From the NCBI RefSeq assembly GCF_014522205.1, contig NZ_CP046884.1:1116001-1180000 (forward strand): a DNA stretch of 64,000 nt, read 5' to 3'. A program made the translations under genes and the position numbers. Shown one piece after another: positions 52,082-64,000 of this stretch (positions are counted from its first letter, which is position 1; each line of letters starts with the position of its first letter). The notes below the pieces were generated by a model, which saw only the letters and a program-made list of their open reading frames with translations, did not search any database and had not been told where the DNA came from. Source of the stretch: Corynebacterium poyangense (GTDB lineage Bacteria > Actinomycetota > Actinomycetes > Mycobacteriales > Mycobacteriaceae).

Positions 52082-52276
52082 ATGAAGCAGAAGACCCACA
52101 AGGGCACCGCAAAGCGCGTTAAGATGACCGGCTCTGGCAAGCTTCGCCGGGAGCAGGCTAATCGCCGCCACCTCCTTGAGGGTAAACCCTCCACCCGTAC
52201 CCGTCGTCTGAAGGGCACCAAGGATGTTGCCCAGGCTGACACCAAGCGCGTCAAGCGTCTGCTCGGCAAAGCCTGA
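52082..52276 (+). CDS. rpmI: 50S ribosomal protein L35
   Basis: A 64-residue very basic protein ([20 protein letters not shown] at the N-terminus, RRLKGTKDV towards the end), typical of L35. It lies 42 nt after infC and 51 nt before rplT, the conserved order in bacteria. Confidence 0.97.
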   Translation: MKQKTHKGTAKRVKMTGSGKLRREQANRRHLLEGKPSTRTRRLKGTKDVAQADTKRVKRLLGKA

Positions 52277-52327
52277 GCCAAATAATTGCCCTGAACGTTT
52301 ACGACAAATAATTAAGGAAGTACCGAA

Positions 52328-52711
52328 GTGGCACGTGTAAAGCGGTCCGTTAACGCTAAGAAGAAGCGTCGTGAAATTCTCAAAGCCGCCCGTGGTTACC
52401 GCGGTCAGCGTTCTCGCCTGTACCGCAAGGCCAAGGAGCAGTGGCTGCACTCCAAAACTTACGCCTATCGTGATCGTCGCGCCCGTAAAGGGGAGTTCCG
52501 CAAATTGTGGATTCAGCGGATCAACGCTGCTGCCCGGATGAACGGAATTACTTACAACCGTTTAATCCAGGGGCTACGGCTTGCTGGCATTGAGGTGGAT
52601 CGCAAGATCCTGGCTGAGTTGGCTGTCAATGACTTCCAAGCCTTCTCTGCTATTTGCGAGTCCGCTAAAGCCGCATTGCCGGAGGACGTGAATGCTCCCA
52701 ATGCTGCCTAA
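52328..52711 (+). CDS. rplT: 50S ribosomal protein L20
   Basis: A 127-residue basic protein. The family N-terminus [20 protein letters not shown] and the segments [16 protein letters not shown] and [12 protein letters not shown] are clear. The start is GTG 52328 behind AAGGAAG. In some bacteria L20 represses this operon through its leader; that is possible here but not shown. Confidence 0.97.
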   Translation: MARVKRSVNAKKKRREILKAARGYRGQRSRLYRKAKEQWLHSKTYAYRDRRARKGEFRKLWIQRINAAARMNGITYNRLIQGLRLAGIEVDRKILAELAVNDFQAFSAICESAKAALPEDVNAPNAA

Positions 52712-52728
52712 GAATTTTAGGTAACCGA

Positions 52729-52775
52729 AAAACTCGTCTCTGGACATAAAATGTTCCTGGTGAGACGAGTTTTTT
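52729..52775 (+). terminator. Intrinsic terminator after rplT
   Basis: Stem AAAACTCGTCTC / GAGACGAGTTTT with an inner loop, followed by T; the arms are exact for at least 12 bp. Confidence 0.93.
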
Positions 52776-52887
52776 CATTCATTGGTCCTTTCTAGGGAAC
52801 TGATGCCTAGCGCCAACACTATGATGGTTCCCACGATAATGAGAACCAGATGCGCTGCTAAGCAGTGATGATGAGGTGGAGTTAGTC

Positions 52888-53334
52888 ATGGATTCCTTTG
52901 ATAAGGATGGTTTGCCCATCAAGCCCAGGAAAGGGAACTGGGAAAACACCCAAGAGCAAATATTTGCTAAGCATCCGGGTGCTGATGTGGGGGCTTTTAA
53001 TGTTCAGGATGTTGGGGCACAGTCTTATCGGCCTAGCATCACACAGCCCAGTGCCCCTGAACCAGTTTCTCAACCTGTAGATTCCGGGCTTCAGGCCCAC
53101 CGCCCGCCCAAAAACAAAGCATTAGCTGCCTGTTTGGCACTGTTCCTGGGTACCACCGGGGCACATAATTTCTACCTGGGTAATTATCGCCGCGGAGTGG
53201 CTCAACTGACTTTCCTCGGGCTTTCATCATTCCTAGCTGGGGTCCCCGGTTTCCTGCTCGTAGTCTGGGCAATCATCGAATTCGTCTTAATTCTCGCCGA
53301 TGTCGGCGCCTATAACACCCGAGGTCACCAGTGA
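52888..53334 (+). CDS. TM2-domain membrane protein
   Basis: A 148-residue protein. A hydrophilic N-terminal half (about 1-70) is followed by a TM2 domain (about 72-145) with two membrane helices and the family motif GAHNFYLGNYRRGVAQL between them. Function is unknown. I chose ATG 52888 with GGAG 6 nt upstream over a GTG four codons earlier. The stop overlaps the start of the methyltransferase gene by 4 nt (GTGA). Confidence 0.85.
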   Translation: MDSFDKDGLPIKPRKGNWENTQEQIFAKHPGADVGAFNVQDVGAQSYRPSITQPSAPEPVSQPVDSGLQAHRPPKNKALAACLALFLGTTGAHNFYLGNYRRGVAQLTFLGLSSFLAGVPGFLLVVWAIIEFVLILADVGAYNTRGHQ

Positions 53335-54164
53335 TCACCGAACTTGATTTTTCGGCACCTTTTAGCGATAAAACTCCTCGAGTAGTCCATGCCGCTAAAC
53401 TGAAGCGTTCTTCCGGTCGAAAAAAGGCCCAGCGATTTTTAGTCGAAGGGGAAAATAGCGTCGAGGCGGCTTTAGCAACCGGCGCAGCTACTGATATTTT
53501 CCTCAGCGAGAGCGCTGCTCAACGATTTCAAGAATTGCTTCACTTAGCTCAGTACAGCAACGTTTATTGCCATCCAATTTCTGCCAAAGCTGTCCAGTTG
53601 CTATCAGACACAAAAAGTTCGACGGGTATCTTCGCGGTCTGTACCCCGGTGCTCTGGCGTTTTCGGCAGTGCCTAGACGGATCTCCTCGGCTTATCAGCA
53701 TTCCGGTGGAAACCCGTGAACCAGGAAACGCAGGTACTCTTATCCGCGTATCCGACGCCATGGGAGCAGACGCCGTGGTTTTTGCTGGAGACACATGTGA
53801 CCCGTTGTCGTCAAAAGTCGCTCGATCATCAGCCGGTTCTCTATTTCACATTCCGGTATCTCGGCATCGAGACATTGACGAAACGATTAGCTATATCCAA
53901 GGCAAGGGGATTCAGGTGTTAGCTACTGCTGCTGATGGTGATATTTCCCTGGATAATGCAGGCGAGATTCTCTCGCAGCCAACTGCCTGGCTGTTCGGTA
54001 ATGAAGCACATGGCCTCAGCCCGCAGATTCAGGAATTAGCAGATCATCGGGTGAGAATTCCCATTCGTGGCCGGGCAGAATCACTCAATTTGGCTACCGC
54101 TGCCGCTATATGTCTGTACGAGTCGGCCCGGGCCCAGCAGGAAGAGTTTCCCACCCAGAGATAA
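53331..54164 (+). CDS. TrmH/SpoU-family RNA 2'-O-methyltransferase
   Basis: A 277-residue SPOUT enzyme. An N-terminal substrate-binding domain (about 10-105, with RFLVEGENSVEAAL) leads to the SPOUT knot (about 115-275). The motifs are RDAGNAG-like ETREPGNAGTLIRVSDAMGAD (seen as EPGNAGTLIRV), LFGNEAHGLSP and RIPIRGRAESLNLATAAAI. It methylates a ribose in rRNA or tRNA; the site is unknown. It is translationally coupled to the TM2 gene and precedes pheST, as in many actinobacteria. Confidence 0.9.
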   Translation: MITELDFSAPFSDKTPRVVHAAKLKRSSGRKKAQRFLVEGENSVEAALATGAATDIFLSESAAQRFQELLHLAQYSNVYCHPISAKAVQLLSDTKSSTGIFAVCTPVLWRFRQCLDGSPRLISIPVETREPGNAGTLIRVSDAMGADAVVFAGDTCDPLSSKVARSSAGSLFHIPVSRHRDIDETISYIQGKGIQVLATAADGDISLDNAGEILSQPTAWLFGNEAHGLSPQIQELADHRVRIPIRGRAESLNLATAAAICLYESARAQQEEFPTQR

Positions 54165-54230
54165 GAACCTAGGCAATCTCAAAAGCTGAAAGTCTAGCGG
54201 GGTAGACTGAAACGAATTGCAGAAGAGTAA

Positions 54231-55322
<1,092 letters not shown>

Positions 55323-55374
55323 CGGAAAAAGCGTCGCATCGATAGATTTTCACTCTTAAAGGAGTACTCACTTT

Positions 55375-57882
55375 ATGCTGATTTCACAGAATTGGATCAC
55401 TCGAATTGTGCGGCATGCTAATCCGGGTTGGGGAGTCTCAGCTGCTGAGTTAGATTCTGGATTTGTTCGGGTTGGATTTGAGACCGAAGGCTATGCCTCA
55501 ATTCCGGAAACCACCGGACCCCTGGTTATCGGACGGGTCGAAAACATCAAAGAATTAGAGGGGTTCAAAAAACCCATCCGGCACTGCCTGGTCAACGTTG
55601 GGTCCGCCAACGGCAGCGGGGACCTCCAATCCATCGTGTGTGGTGCCCGGAATTTCTCGGAAGGCGACCTTGTTGTAGTTTCTCTTCCCGGGACGGTGCT
55701 GCCCGGTAACTTTGAGATTTCTGCTCGAAAAACCTATGGGCAGATCTCTGCCGGCATGATCTGTTCTGCCATGGAGCTAGGTCTAAGTGAAAAGCAAAAT
55801 CCCGGGATCATCACGTTGGATCCGGAAAGCGGAGAACCTGGCGATGATGCCCGTGACATCCTCGGGCTACACGACACAATTTTTGACGTCAATATCACTC
55901 CAGATCGCGGATATGCTCTGTCCGCTCGCGGTTTGTGCCGGGAAATTGCCAGTGCTTTTTGCCTCAAATTCACTGATCCGGCGTTTGACCCCTCCGCTGC
56001 AGGCGTCACTATCACCGTCCCGGAGGTATCGGGCGAAGCTGCGCCCGTTCAGATTGATGATGAGACGAAGGCGCGACGTTTCGGGCTGAGACTAGTCCGA
56101 GGAATTGATCCTCGTGCCGCATCACCTTGGTGGCTACAGCGTGAATTGATGCTGAGTGGTCAGCGTCCGGTGAATGTTGCTACGGATATTACGAATTATG
56201 TGATGCTGCTTCTCGGGCAACCTATGCATGCCTTCGACGCCCGGAAGATTCAGGGTGGTATTCATGTGCGTCGGGCCCGGAAAGGTGAGAAGCTTCGTAC
56301 CTTAGATCATGTGGAGCGAGCCCTCCATCCAGAAGATGTGGTGATCTGTGATGATCAAGGCATCCAATCCTTGGCTGGTGTCATGGGTGGAGAGACCTCT
56401 GAAATCTCTGAGAGCACCACAGATGTCTACCTCGAGGCTGCTATTTGGGATCCTATCGCGGTAGCTCGAACGTCTCGTCGGCATAAATTAAGTTCGGAGT
56501 CTTCCCGACGTTTTGAACGCGGGGTAGATCCGGCGATCGTGGAAACCGCCTTGGATATTGCTGCCAGTCTGCTCATAGAGATTGCTGGCGGGACCATTGA
56601 TTCCGGTCGGACTTTGATCGGCGAATTATCAGCTATGCCGGCTATCTCGATGAGAGCTACTCGCCCCACCGAGTTGGCTGGAGTTGAATATTCACAGGAC
56701 GTGGTTGTGAAACGACTCCAAGAGGTGGGGTGCCAGGTAGAGGACGCTGCTTCGGGGGAGCTTGAGGTAACTCCGCCGACATGGCGTAGTGATTTGACCA
56801 TGCCTGCAGAGTTAGTAGAAGAGGTATTACGGCTAGAAGGGCTAGAAGCAATCCCGTCCATTCTTCCGACTCCTCGTGGTGGACGTGGATTAAGTGCGGC
56901 TCAGCGACGCCGTCGGGCGATTGGTCACGCCTTGGCTTATTCCGGCTATGCCGAGATTTTACCTACGCCCTTTATGTCTCCCGACCTTCCGGATATGTGG
57001 GGGCTTCCGGATAATGATCCGCGCCGAGCTACCGTCAAGGTGCAAAACCCGCTGGATGTCTCCCAAAGCCACTTGGCTACCACCTTATTGCCGGCCATGT
57101 TCGAAGCTGTGGCTCGAAACCATGCCCGTGGTCGGGTCAATATGGAGATATTTGGACTTCAACAGGTGTCCTTTCACCGGGCTGAGAAATCTCCCATGCC
57201 TTCCGTGGCGCAGCGCCCCGATGATGCCACTCTTCAGGCTGTGCTAGATTCGCTGCCTAAGCAACCTCTGCACGTGGCAACCGTTGGGGTAGGTCAGCGG
57301 GTTTATGGCGGTCCGCTTAGTACTGCGCAGGACTATAGCTGGGCCGATGCCGTCGAATCTGCCCAGATTGTGGCACGTGCGGCTGGTATGCAGTTGGAAA
57401 TTCGCCAGGGTGAAGAATTACCGTGGCATCCTGGGCGCTGTGCAGAACTGCGCGTTAATGGAGAAACTGTGGGGTATGCCGGAGAATTGCATCCCCAGAT
57501 TTTAGAGAAGATGGAACTTCCGGCTCGGACGTGCGCAATGGAGCTAAATATCAGTGCCTTAACGCTAGAAGAGTATCTTCCCGCTCCGGTGCTTTCGGCT
57601 TACCCGAGTTTGCATCAAGATATTGCGCTGGTGGTGGATGAGGATATCGCTGCTGAATCAGTGCGACAGGTCGTGGTAGAAGGGGCCGGTGAGCTGCTCG
57701 AAAGCGTCGAACTTTTTGATATTTATCGCTCTGACCAGTTAGGGGAAGGCAAGAAATCGCTGGCTTTCGCCTTAGTATTCCGCGCTCCGGATCGCACTCT
57801 TAGGGATGAGGAAGTAAATGAGCGACGTATGGCTGCTGCCGAACTAGCCCGACAGCGTCTTGGCGCAGAGATGCGGTCCTAG
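55375..57882 (+). CDS. pheT: Phenylalanine--tRNA ligase beta subunit
   Basis: An 835-residue subunit. It has the N-terminal EMAP/OB domain (about 40-155), the B3/4 editing domain (about 215-395) with TDITNYVMLLLGQPMHAFD, the B5 domain (about 405-480), and a C-terminal FDX-ACB anticodon-binding domain (about 740-835) with YPSLHQDIALVVDE. The length is normal. AAGGAG lies upstream of the ATG. Confidence 0.97.
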   Translation: MLISQNWITRIVRHANPGWGVSAAELDSGFVRVGFETEGYASIPETTGPLVIGRVENIKELEGFKKPIRHCLVNVGSANGSGDLQSIVCGARNFSEGDLVVVSLPGTVLPGNFEISARKTYGQISAGMICSAMELGLSEKQNPGIITLDPESGEPGDDARDILGLHDTIFDVNITPDRGYALSARGLCREIASAFCLKFTDPAFDPSAAGVTITVPEVSGEAAPVQIDDETKARRFGLRLVRGIDPRAASPWWLQRELMLSGQRPVNVATDITNYVMLLLGQPMHAFDARKIQGGIHVRRARKGEKLRTLDHVERALHPEDVVICDDQGIQSLAGVMGGETSEISESTTDVYLEAAIWDPIAVARTSRRHKLSSESSRRFERGVDPAIVETALDIAASLLIEIAGGTIDSGRTLIGELSAMPAISMRATRPTELAGVEYSQDVVVKRLQEVGCQVEDAASGELEVTPPTWRSDLTMPAELVEEVLRLEGLEAIPSILPTPRGGRGLSAAQRRRRAIGHALAYSGYAEILPTPFMSPDLPDMWGLPDNDPRRATVKVQNPLDVSQSHLATTLLPAMFEAVARNHARGRVNMEIFGLQQVSFHRAEKSPMPSVAQRPDDATLQAVLDSLPKQPLHVATVGVGQRVYGGPLSTAQDYSWADAVESAQIVARAAGMQLEIRQGEELPWHPGRCAELRVNGETVGYAGELHPQILEKMELPARTCAMELNISALTLEEYLPAPVLSAYPSLHQDIALVVDEDIAAESVRQVVVEGAGELLESVELFDIYRSDQLGEGKKSLAFALVFRAPDRTLRDEEVNERRMAAAELARQRLGAEMRS

Positions 57883-57913
57883 GAAGTATCGCTCCCGAGG
57901 AACCTGCCCAACA

Positions 57914-57963
57914 CACCGAATGCATAATTTACGAATTAACGTATAAAGTGCTAGGGTGTTGGC
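57914..57963 (+). promoter_or_regulatory. argC promoter with ArgR-box-like sequence
   Basis: An AT-rich inverted repeat, TACG-AATTAA-CGTA (57930-57943), resembles an ARG box. It is followed by TAGGGT (57952-57957) 6 nt before the argC ATG, consistent with a leaderless ArgR-repressed promoter. ArgR binding is inferred from pathway and position. Confidence 0.5.
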
Positions 57964-59007
57964 ATGAGTCTTGATGTAGCAGTAGTGGGTGCCACTGGAT
58001 ACGCCGGAGGAGAAATTCTCCGGCTGCTTTTAGGTCATCCCGCGTATCTTTCAGGTGAACTAAGCATTGGGGCACTCATGGGAGCTAGTTCCGCGGGGCA
58101 GCGTCTGGGAGCCCTCATGTCACACCTGCCGCAGCTTGCTGATTGCGTCATTGAAGAAACCGATATTTCCCGGTTGGGAAATTTTGACGTGGTGTTTCTT
58201 GCTTTACCGCACGGTCATTCGGCGCGGGTGGCTGAGCAAGTCGGTGACGACACTGTAGTTTTGGATTGCGCTGCTGATTTTCGCTTGCGGGACGCACATA
58301 CCTGGACAAAATTCTATGGGGCCGAGCATGCGGGGAGCTGGCCTTATGGGATCCCCGAGATGCCGGGGCATCGCGAGGACATACGACAAGCGCGGAGAGT
58401 AGCTGTACCTGGCTGCTTCCCAACTGGCGCTACTTTAGCTCTCTTACCTGCCGTACAATCGGGGCTTATTTATCCTGACGTGGTGATCACCTCAATCACC
58501 GGGGTTTCTGGTGCGGGGAAAAAAGCGGCTGTCGCATTTTTAGGTTCTGAAACAATGGGGTCGCTTAAGGCGTATAACGTTGCCGGCCAACATCGTCACA
58601 CGCCGGAAATAGCTCAAAATCTCAATGAGTTTTCTCAAGAGCCAGTGACGGTGTCTTTTACTCCCGTCTTGGCACCACTAGTACGCGGTATTCTCACCAC
58701 CGCAACGGCGCCGATCCGAGAGGGAATTAGTGATGCCCAAATTCGGGAGAGCTATGAGAAGTTTTGCGCGAAGGAACCGTTCCTGCACCTATTAGATCCT
58801 GGGCAGCAACCTCAAACCCAAGATGTTGTGGGAAGCAATATGTGTCAGCTCCAGGTGCAGCTAGACGAGTATTCGCGACGTCTGGTCGTCACCTCAGCTA
58901 TCGATAATCTCACTAAAGGTACCGCCGGGGCAGCTATTCAATGCATGAATCTTATTTGCGGTTTCCCGGAAACAGCTGGACTAGCTCAAGCCGGTATAGC
59001 ACCTTAA
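57964..59007 (+). CDS. argC: N-acetyl-gamma-glutamyl-phosphate reductase
   Basis: A 347-residue NADPH-dependent enzyme, third step of arginine synthesis. The N-terminus has the dinucleotide motif [20 protein letters not shown]. The catalytic Cys lies in [15 protein letters not shown] and the His-rich GQHRHTPEI segment follows. It is the first gene of the arg operon and is probably leaderless, with an ARG-box-like sequence just upstream. Confidence 0.97.
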   Translation: MSLDVAVVGATGYAGGEILRLLLGHPAYLSGELSIGALMGASSAGQRLGALMSHLPQLADCVIEETDISRLGNFDVVFLALPHGHSARVAEQVGDDTVVLDCAADFRLRDAHTWTKFYGAEHAGSWPYGIPEMPGHREDIRQARRVAVPGCFPTGATLALLPAVQSGLIYPDVVITSITGVSGAGKKAAVAFLGSETMGSLKAYNVAGQHRHTPEIAQNLNEFSQEPVTVSFTPVLAPLVRGILTTATAPIREGISDAQIRESYEKFCAKEPFLHLLDPGQQPQTQDVVGSNMCQLQVQLDEYSRRLVVTSAIDNLTKGTAGAAIQCMNLICGFPETAGLAQAGIAP

Positions 59008-59029
59008 ACAAAAAGAAAAGAGTGAATTT

Positions 59030-60193
59030 ATGAGTACTCACCCAGGCATCACCACCCCCGCTGGTTTTCGGGCGGCCGCTATTGCGGCTGGCATTAAACC
59101 GTCAGGGAAATCAGATATGGCGCTCGTAGTAAACGATGGGCCTAAGTTTATTGCGGCTGGGGTTTTTACCCAGAACCAAGTCTTTGCCTCCCCGGTTAAA
59201 ATCACTCGGCAGCATATACAAGACCATTGCCTTAAGGCCGTGCTTTATAACTCCGGTAATGCTAACGCCTGCAATGGCAAACAGGGGGACGATGATGCCT
59301 TATCGTTGATTACTCAAACTGCCAACAATCTAGGAATAGAGCCAGCTGACGTGGGAGCGTGCTCTACGGGACTCATCGGAGATCTTTTGCCGATGAATGT
59401 GATGCGGCCAGGAGTTGACGCTTTGTCTTCCAACCTCGGAGGCAATGGGCATCTCGCAGCCGAAGCCATTATGACCACCGACACGGTTGCGAAAGAGTTC
59501 TTTTCTGCTCAGGGGGAGTGGTCCTTGGGCGGGATGGGAAAGGGAGTTGGCATGATGGCGCCCTCCTTGGCGACGATGCTGGTCTGTCTAACGACCGATG
59601 CTGATGTCACCGCCGAGATGGCTCAAAAGGCCTTGGGTAAAGCGTGTTCCACAACTTTTAATACGCTAGATGTGGACGGCTCTACCTCCACTAATGACAC
59701 GGTTCTGCTTTTAGCTTCCGGTGCGAGCGGGTACACCCCCAGTCAAGAAGAATTCGACGCCGTGGTCTACGAGGCGTGTTGGGATCTTATGAAACAAATG
59801 CAGGCCGATGCTGAAGGGGTAAGCAAACGAGTATCAATCACAGTCCGTGGTGCTGAAGATAATGATTCTGCCCTTACTGCTGCTCGTTGTATTGGTCGGG
59901 ACAACTTGTGCAAGTGCGCGTTCTTTGGTTCAGACCCCAACTGGGGACGGGTACTCGTCGCTGTCGGGATGGCTCCGGTGGTAATGGATCCAGAGCACAT
60001 CAATGTCTATTTCAATGGTGAACCGGTATGCCTAGACTCCACAGGAACTCCTCATGCTCGAGAGGTAGATCTTAGCGGGCCAGATATTAGCGTGGAAGTT
60101 GACTTAGCCACTGGCGGCCCGGGTACAGCAACGGTGTACACCACAGACTTATCTCATGCCTATGTGGATATTAATTCTGCCTACTCCTCCTAA
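59030..60193 (+). CDS. argJ: Glutamate N-acetyltransferase / amino-acid acetyltransferase
   Basis: A 387-residue self-cleaving enzyme that transfers acetyl from N-acetylornithine to glutamate (and, in bifunctional forms, from acetyl-CoA). The autocatalytic Thr is in [13 protein letters not shown] after [17 protein letters not shown] near residue 75 and [10 protein letters not shown] near 305 are conserved. It replaces the ArgA/ArgE pair in the cyclic pathway. It starts 22 nt after argC. Confidence 0.96.
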   Translation: MSTHPGITTPAGFRAAAIAAGIKPSGKSDMALVVNDGPKFIAAGVFTQNQVFASPVKITRQHIQDHCLKAVLYNSGNANACNGKQGDDDALSLITQTANNLGIEPADVGACSTGLIGDLLPMNVMRPGVDALSSNLGGNGHLAAEAIMTTDTVAKEFFSAQGEWSLGGMGKGVGMMAPSLATMLVCLTTDADVTAEMAQKALGKACSTTFNTLDVDGSTSTNDTVLLLASGASGYTPSQEEFDAVVYEACWDLMKQMQADAEGVSKRVSITVRGAEDNDSALTAARCIGRDNLCKCAFFGSDPNWGRVLVAVGMAPVVMDPEHINVYFNGEPVCLDSTGTPHAREVDLSGPDISVEVDLATGGPGTATVYTTDLSHAYVDINSAYSS

Positions 60194-60199
60194 AGCACC

Positions 60200-61168
60200 G
60201 TGATCAGTAAGGACACCTCGTCAATGTGTGAAGACGTTAGATCTTTAAGTTCTGGAGCTCGAGCTACCGTATTGGCTGAAGCATTGCCGTGGCTTAAGCA
60301 CTTCCGCGACAAAATCGTGGTGGTGAAATACGGTGGCAACGCAATGGTCGATGACCAGCTCAAAGCCGCCTTTGCTGCCGATATGGTCTTTTTGCGTACC
60401 GTTGGTGCTAAACCAGTGGTAGTTCATGGCGGCGGTCCACAGATAACCACCATGCTGAAACGCCTTGGCTTAGAAGGTGAGTTTCGCGGCGGCTTCCGAG
60501 TCACCACTCCCGAAGTCATGGAAGTTGTCAGAATGGTGCTTTTTGGCCAAGTAGGTCGAGACCTCGTCGGACTTATTAATTCTCACGGGCCCTATGCGGT
60601 GGGTTGTTCTGGCGAAGATGCTGGACTCTTCACTGCGGAAAAACGGTTTGTCAATGTTGATGGACAACCCACAGATATTGGGCTAGTCGGCACAATTACT
60701 GATGTCAATCCCTCCGCAGTCATGGATATTATTGAGGCAGGGCGCATCCCCGTAGTATCGGGGATTGCTCCGGGAGTAAACGGGGAAGTCTATAACATCA
60801 ACGCCGATAGTGCGGCTGGGGCTTTAGCGAGTGCTTTGCAGGCTGAACGTCTACTCATTCTGACCAACGTGAAAGGTCTTTATTCTCACTGGCCTGACCA
60901 AGATTCTTTACTCTCGAAAATTCAGGTAGGGGAGCTTGCCGAACTATTGCCTGAACTAGATGCGGGAATGATCCCGAAGATGGAATCCTGTTTAAAGGCT
61001 GTGGAATCTGGAGTAGCGGCAGCGCATGTCATTGATGGTCGGATTGAGCACTCTGTTCTTCTGGAGCTACTCACCATGGGAGGCATTGGAACCATGGTGC
61101 TGCCGGATGTTTATGACCTCGCAGATTATCCCGTAGGCAAGGTACTAAGAAAGGATGAAAGCCAATGA
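60200..61168 (+). CDS. argB: Acetylglutamate kinase
   Basis: A 322-residue amino acid kinase. The KYGGNAMV motif, VVHGGGPQI, the arginine-sensitive family's extra N-terminal helix ([17 protein letters not shown]) and [13 protein letters not shown] are present. It phosphorylates N-acetylglutamate and is usually feedback-inhibited by arginine in corynebacteria. GTG 60200 or ATG 60224 (AAGGA 11 nt upstream) may be the start. The stop overlaps argD. Confidence 0.95.
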   Translation: MISKDTSSMCEDVRSLSSGARATVLAEALPWLKHFRDKIVVVKYGGNAMVDDQLKAAFAADMVFLRTVGAKPVVVHGGGPQITTMLKRLGLEGEFRGGFRVTTPEVMEVVRMVLFGQVGRDLVGLINSHGPYAVGCSGEDAGLFTAEKRFVNVDGQPTDIGLVGTITDVNPSAVMDIIEAGRIPVVSGIAPGVNGEVYNINADSAAGALASALQAERLLILTNVKGLYSHWPDQDSLLSKIQVGELAELLPELDAGMIPKMESCLKAVESGVAAAHVIDGRIEHSVLLELLTMGGIGTMVLPDVYDLADYPVGKVLRKDESQ

Positions 61169-62352
61169 GCTCAATCTTGGAGCGCTGGTCAGAAGACCTG
61201 ATGAACACCTATGGCACTCCGCCTGTAGCTTTGGTATCTGGTTCAGGATCAACTGTTCGCGATGATGCAGGTAAGGAATACCTTGATTTGCTGGCCGGCA
61301 TTGCCGTAAATTCCTTAGGACATGCTCACCCTGCTGTGATAGCTGCGGTCTCTCACCAAGTTGCCACCTTGGCTCATGTTTCCAATCTTTTTGCCTCCGG
61401 CCCTGTGGTTTCCGTTGCCGAAGAACTAAAAAAGCGTTTTCGCAGTTCAGCCGAGACGCGAGTCTTTTTTTGCAATTCAGGTGCAGAAGCTAATGAAGCA
61501 GCCTTCAAGCTTGCCCGTCTAACTTCACGACCACGGGTGCTCAGTGCTATTCATGGGTTTCATGGCCGAACCATGGGTTCGCTGACGTTAACGGGTCAAC
61601 CCGATAAACGAGCTGCTTTTGAACCCCTAGTACCAGGCGTGGAATATTTCACCTTCAACGATGCGGAGTCTTTGCGAAATCTAGTAACCAAAGATCCGGA
61701 CAATACTGCTGCGATTATCCTTGAGCCGATTCAGGGCGAAACCGGGGTGATTCCAGCAACCAAAGATTTTCTCCACGAAGCACGACAACTCTGCAATGAT
61801 CACGGGATTCTTCTGATCTTTGACGAAGTACAAACCGGAGTAGGTCGCACAGGCGCATTTTTCGCTCACGACATCTACGGAATCACACCAGACGTAGTCA
61901 CCATGGCCAAAGGCCTAGGAGCAGGGCTTCCAATTGGAGCGTGCCTGGCGACCGGCCGGGCAGCTCAACTAATGCGGCCAGGTTCCCATGGAACTACCTT
62001 CGGTGGTAATCCCGTGGCCTGCGCGGCCGCGATAGCCGTACTAGAGACGATTGACGACGATTTTCTAGCGAGCGTCCGCGCCCGAGGCCGTCAATTCCGT
62101 GACCTATTAGCTGGCTGTGCGGAGGTCAAAGACGTCCGGGGAGAAGGACTCATGCTTGGCGTGGTGTTGCACCACCCCATTGCCAAAGATGTTGTGCGCT
62201 GCGGTCTGGAACATGGCGTCATCCTCAATGCTCCCGCCGAGGATATTATCCGGCTTACCCCACCGTTGGTGATCACTGAAGAAGAAGTTGCCGAGGCAGG
62301 ACGACGAATCTCCGCGACGCTGAAGGCTGTGTCCGAGGAAAGGAACAAATAA
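61165..62352 (+). CDS. argD: Acetylornithine aminotransferase
   Basis: A 395-residue class III PLP aminotransferase. [18 protein letters not shown] binds cofactor, [17 protein letters not shown] precedes the active Lys in [14 protein letters not shown], and [10 protein letters not shown] follows. It converts N-acetylglutamate semialdehyde to N-acetylornithine. The ATG overlaps the argB stop (ATGA), and argF begins immediately after the stop. Confidence 0.96.
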   Translation: MSSILERWSEDLMNTYGTPPVALVSGSGSTVRDDAGKEYLDLLAGIAVNSLGHAHPAVIAAVSHQVATLAHVSNLFASGPVVSVAEELKKRFRSSAETRVFFCNSGAEANEAAFKLARLTSRPRVLSAIHGFHGRTMGSLTLTGQPDKRAAFEPLVPGVEYFTFNDAESLRNLVTKDPDNTAAIILEPIQGETGVIPATKDFLHEARQLCNDHGILLIFDEVQTGVGRTGAFFAHDIYGITPDVVTMAKGLGAGLPIGACLATGRAAQLMRPGSHGTTFGGNPVACAAAIAVLETIDDDFLASVRARGRQFRDLLAGCAEVKDVRGEGLMLGVVLHHPIAKDVVRCGLEHGVILNAPAEDIIRLTPPLVITEEEVAEAGRRISATLKAVSEERNK

Positions 62353-63815
<1,463 letters not shown>

Positions 63816-63870
63816 TCCTGGGCCGAGCCTCACGGTGGCCACGACCCAGTTGTAAAGTGTAAAAAGCACT

Positions 63871-63904
63871 CATGACATCTCCCCGGCGCGCGGGGAATCA
63901 TGAA
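63871..63904 (+). promoter_or_regulatory. Hairpin in the argR-argG interval
   Basis: TCCCC and GGGGA enclose a GGCGCGC loop, flanked on both sides by TCATGA. It lies about 30 nt before argG. There is no T run directly after it. It could be a weak terminator for argCJBDFR, part of an argG leader, or an operator. Confidence 0.45.
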
Positions 63905-63932
63905 CAATATTTTATAAGGAGATTTTCCCATT

Positions 63933-64000
63933 ATGACTGACTGCGTAGTCCTCGCCTATTCTGGTGGTCTGGATACTACTGTTGCCATTCCGTACCTGAA
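63933..64000 (+). CDS. argG: Argininosuccinate synthase, N-terminal part only
   Basis: Only 22 codons are inside the window. The P-loop-like start VVLAYSGGLDTTVAI is diagnostic of argininosuccinate synthases, which join citrulline and aspartate. AAGGAG lies upstream of the ATG. It follows argR by 117 nt, as in other corynebacteria. Confidence 0.94.
   Translation, partial: MTDCVVLAYSGGLDTTVAIPYL

Overview
The window is chromosomal DNA from an actinobacterium, almost certainly a Corynebacterium of moderate GC. ThiL, LeuC, RpsA, the glucose PTS EIIBCA, IF3 and ArgB read almost like their C. glutamicum counterparts. The order polA-rpsA-ptsG-coaE-uvrB-(usp)-uvrA-infC-rpmI-rplT-pheST-argCJBDFRG is the conserved corynebacterial backbone. 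Many genes have a -10-like hexamer 6-8 nt before the start codon and no Shine-Dalgarno sequence, the layout of leaderless mRNAs common in this genus. No phage, insertion sequence or CRISPR array was seen.

Layout. (1) 1-7461: an accessory glucuronide/hexuronate catabolic island on the minus strand. It holds a LacI regulator, uxaC, uxuB, beta-glucuronidase, a GPH-family symporter and a ManD/RspA-type mannonate dehydratase cut by the window edge. (2) 7569-9271: tRNA-Glu(CTC) and a cycA-like permease. (3) 9263-13533: thiamine biosynthesis. A TPP riboswitch drives thiO-thiS-thiG-thiF rightwards; a divergent thiE carries a one-base frameshift. (4) 13534-14189: no convincing gene, but a structured RNA candidate ending in a strong intrinsic terminator. 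(5) 14190-17028: ltbR and leuCD. (6) 17054-27554: mutT1-like, gpsA, ddl, a duplicated DUF3515 protein, thiL, ung, a DhaL-domain protein, recG, a tiny biotinyl-domain protein and rsmD, followed by coaD. (7) 28102-31720: a polar amino acid ABC importer and a DUF368 membrane protein. (8) 31880-31953: a tRNA with Leu anticodon CAA but a short class I variable loop. (9) 32073-50527: polA, rpsA, ptsG, coaE, uvrB, two universal stress proteins, helD, a DoxX-like protein, an MBL hydrolase and uvrA. (10) 50537-55322 and on to 57882: a Ser/Thr-rich membrane protein, infC-rpmI-rplT behind a long leader with an attenuator-like terminator, a TM2 protein, a SpoU methyltransferase and pheST. (11) 57964-64000: the arginine pathway argCJBDFR and the start of argG.

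How the genes work together. The island would import glucuronides (GPH symporter), hydrolyse them (GusA), isomerise glucuronate to fructuronate (UxaC), reduce it to mannonate (UxuB) and dehydrate that to 2-keto-3-deoxygluconate (ManD). The thiamine operon makes the thiazole half of the vitamin, and ThiL, encoded elsewhere in the window, completes TPP. The arg genes encode the route from N-acetylglutamyl phosphate to argininosuccinate with their own repressor.

No wholly new multi-gene system is evident. The best candidates for something undescribed are the structured RNA near ltbR, the infC leader with a palindrome over its promoter, and the class I tRNA with a Leu anticodon.
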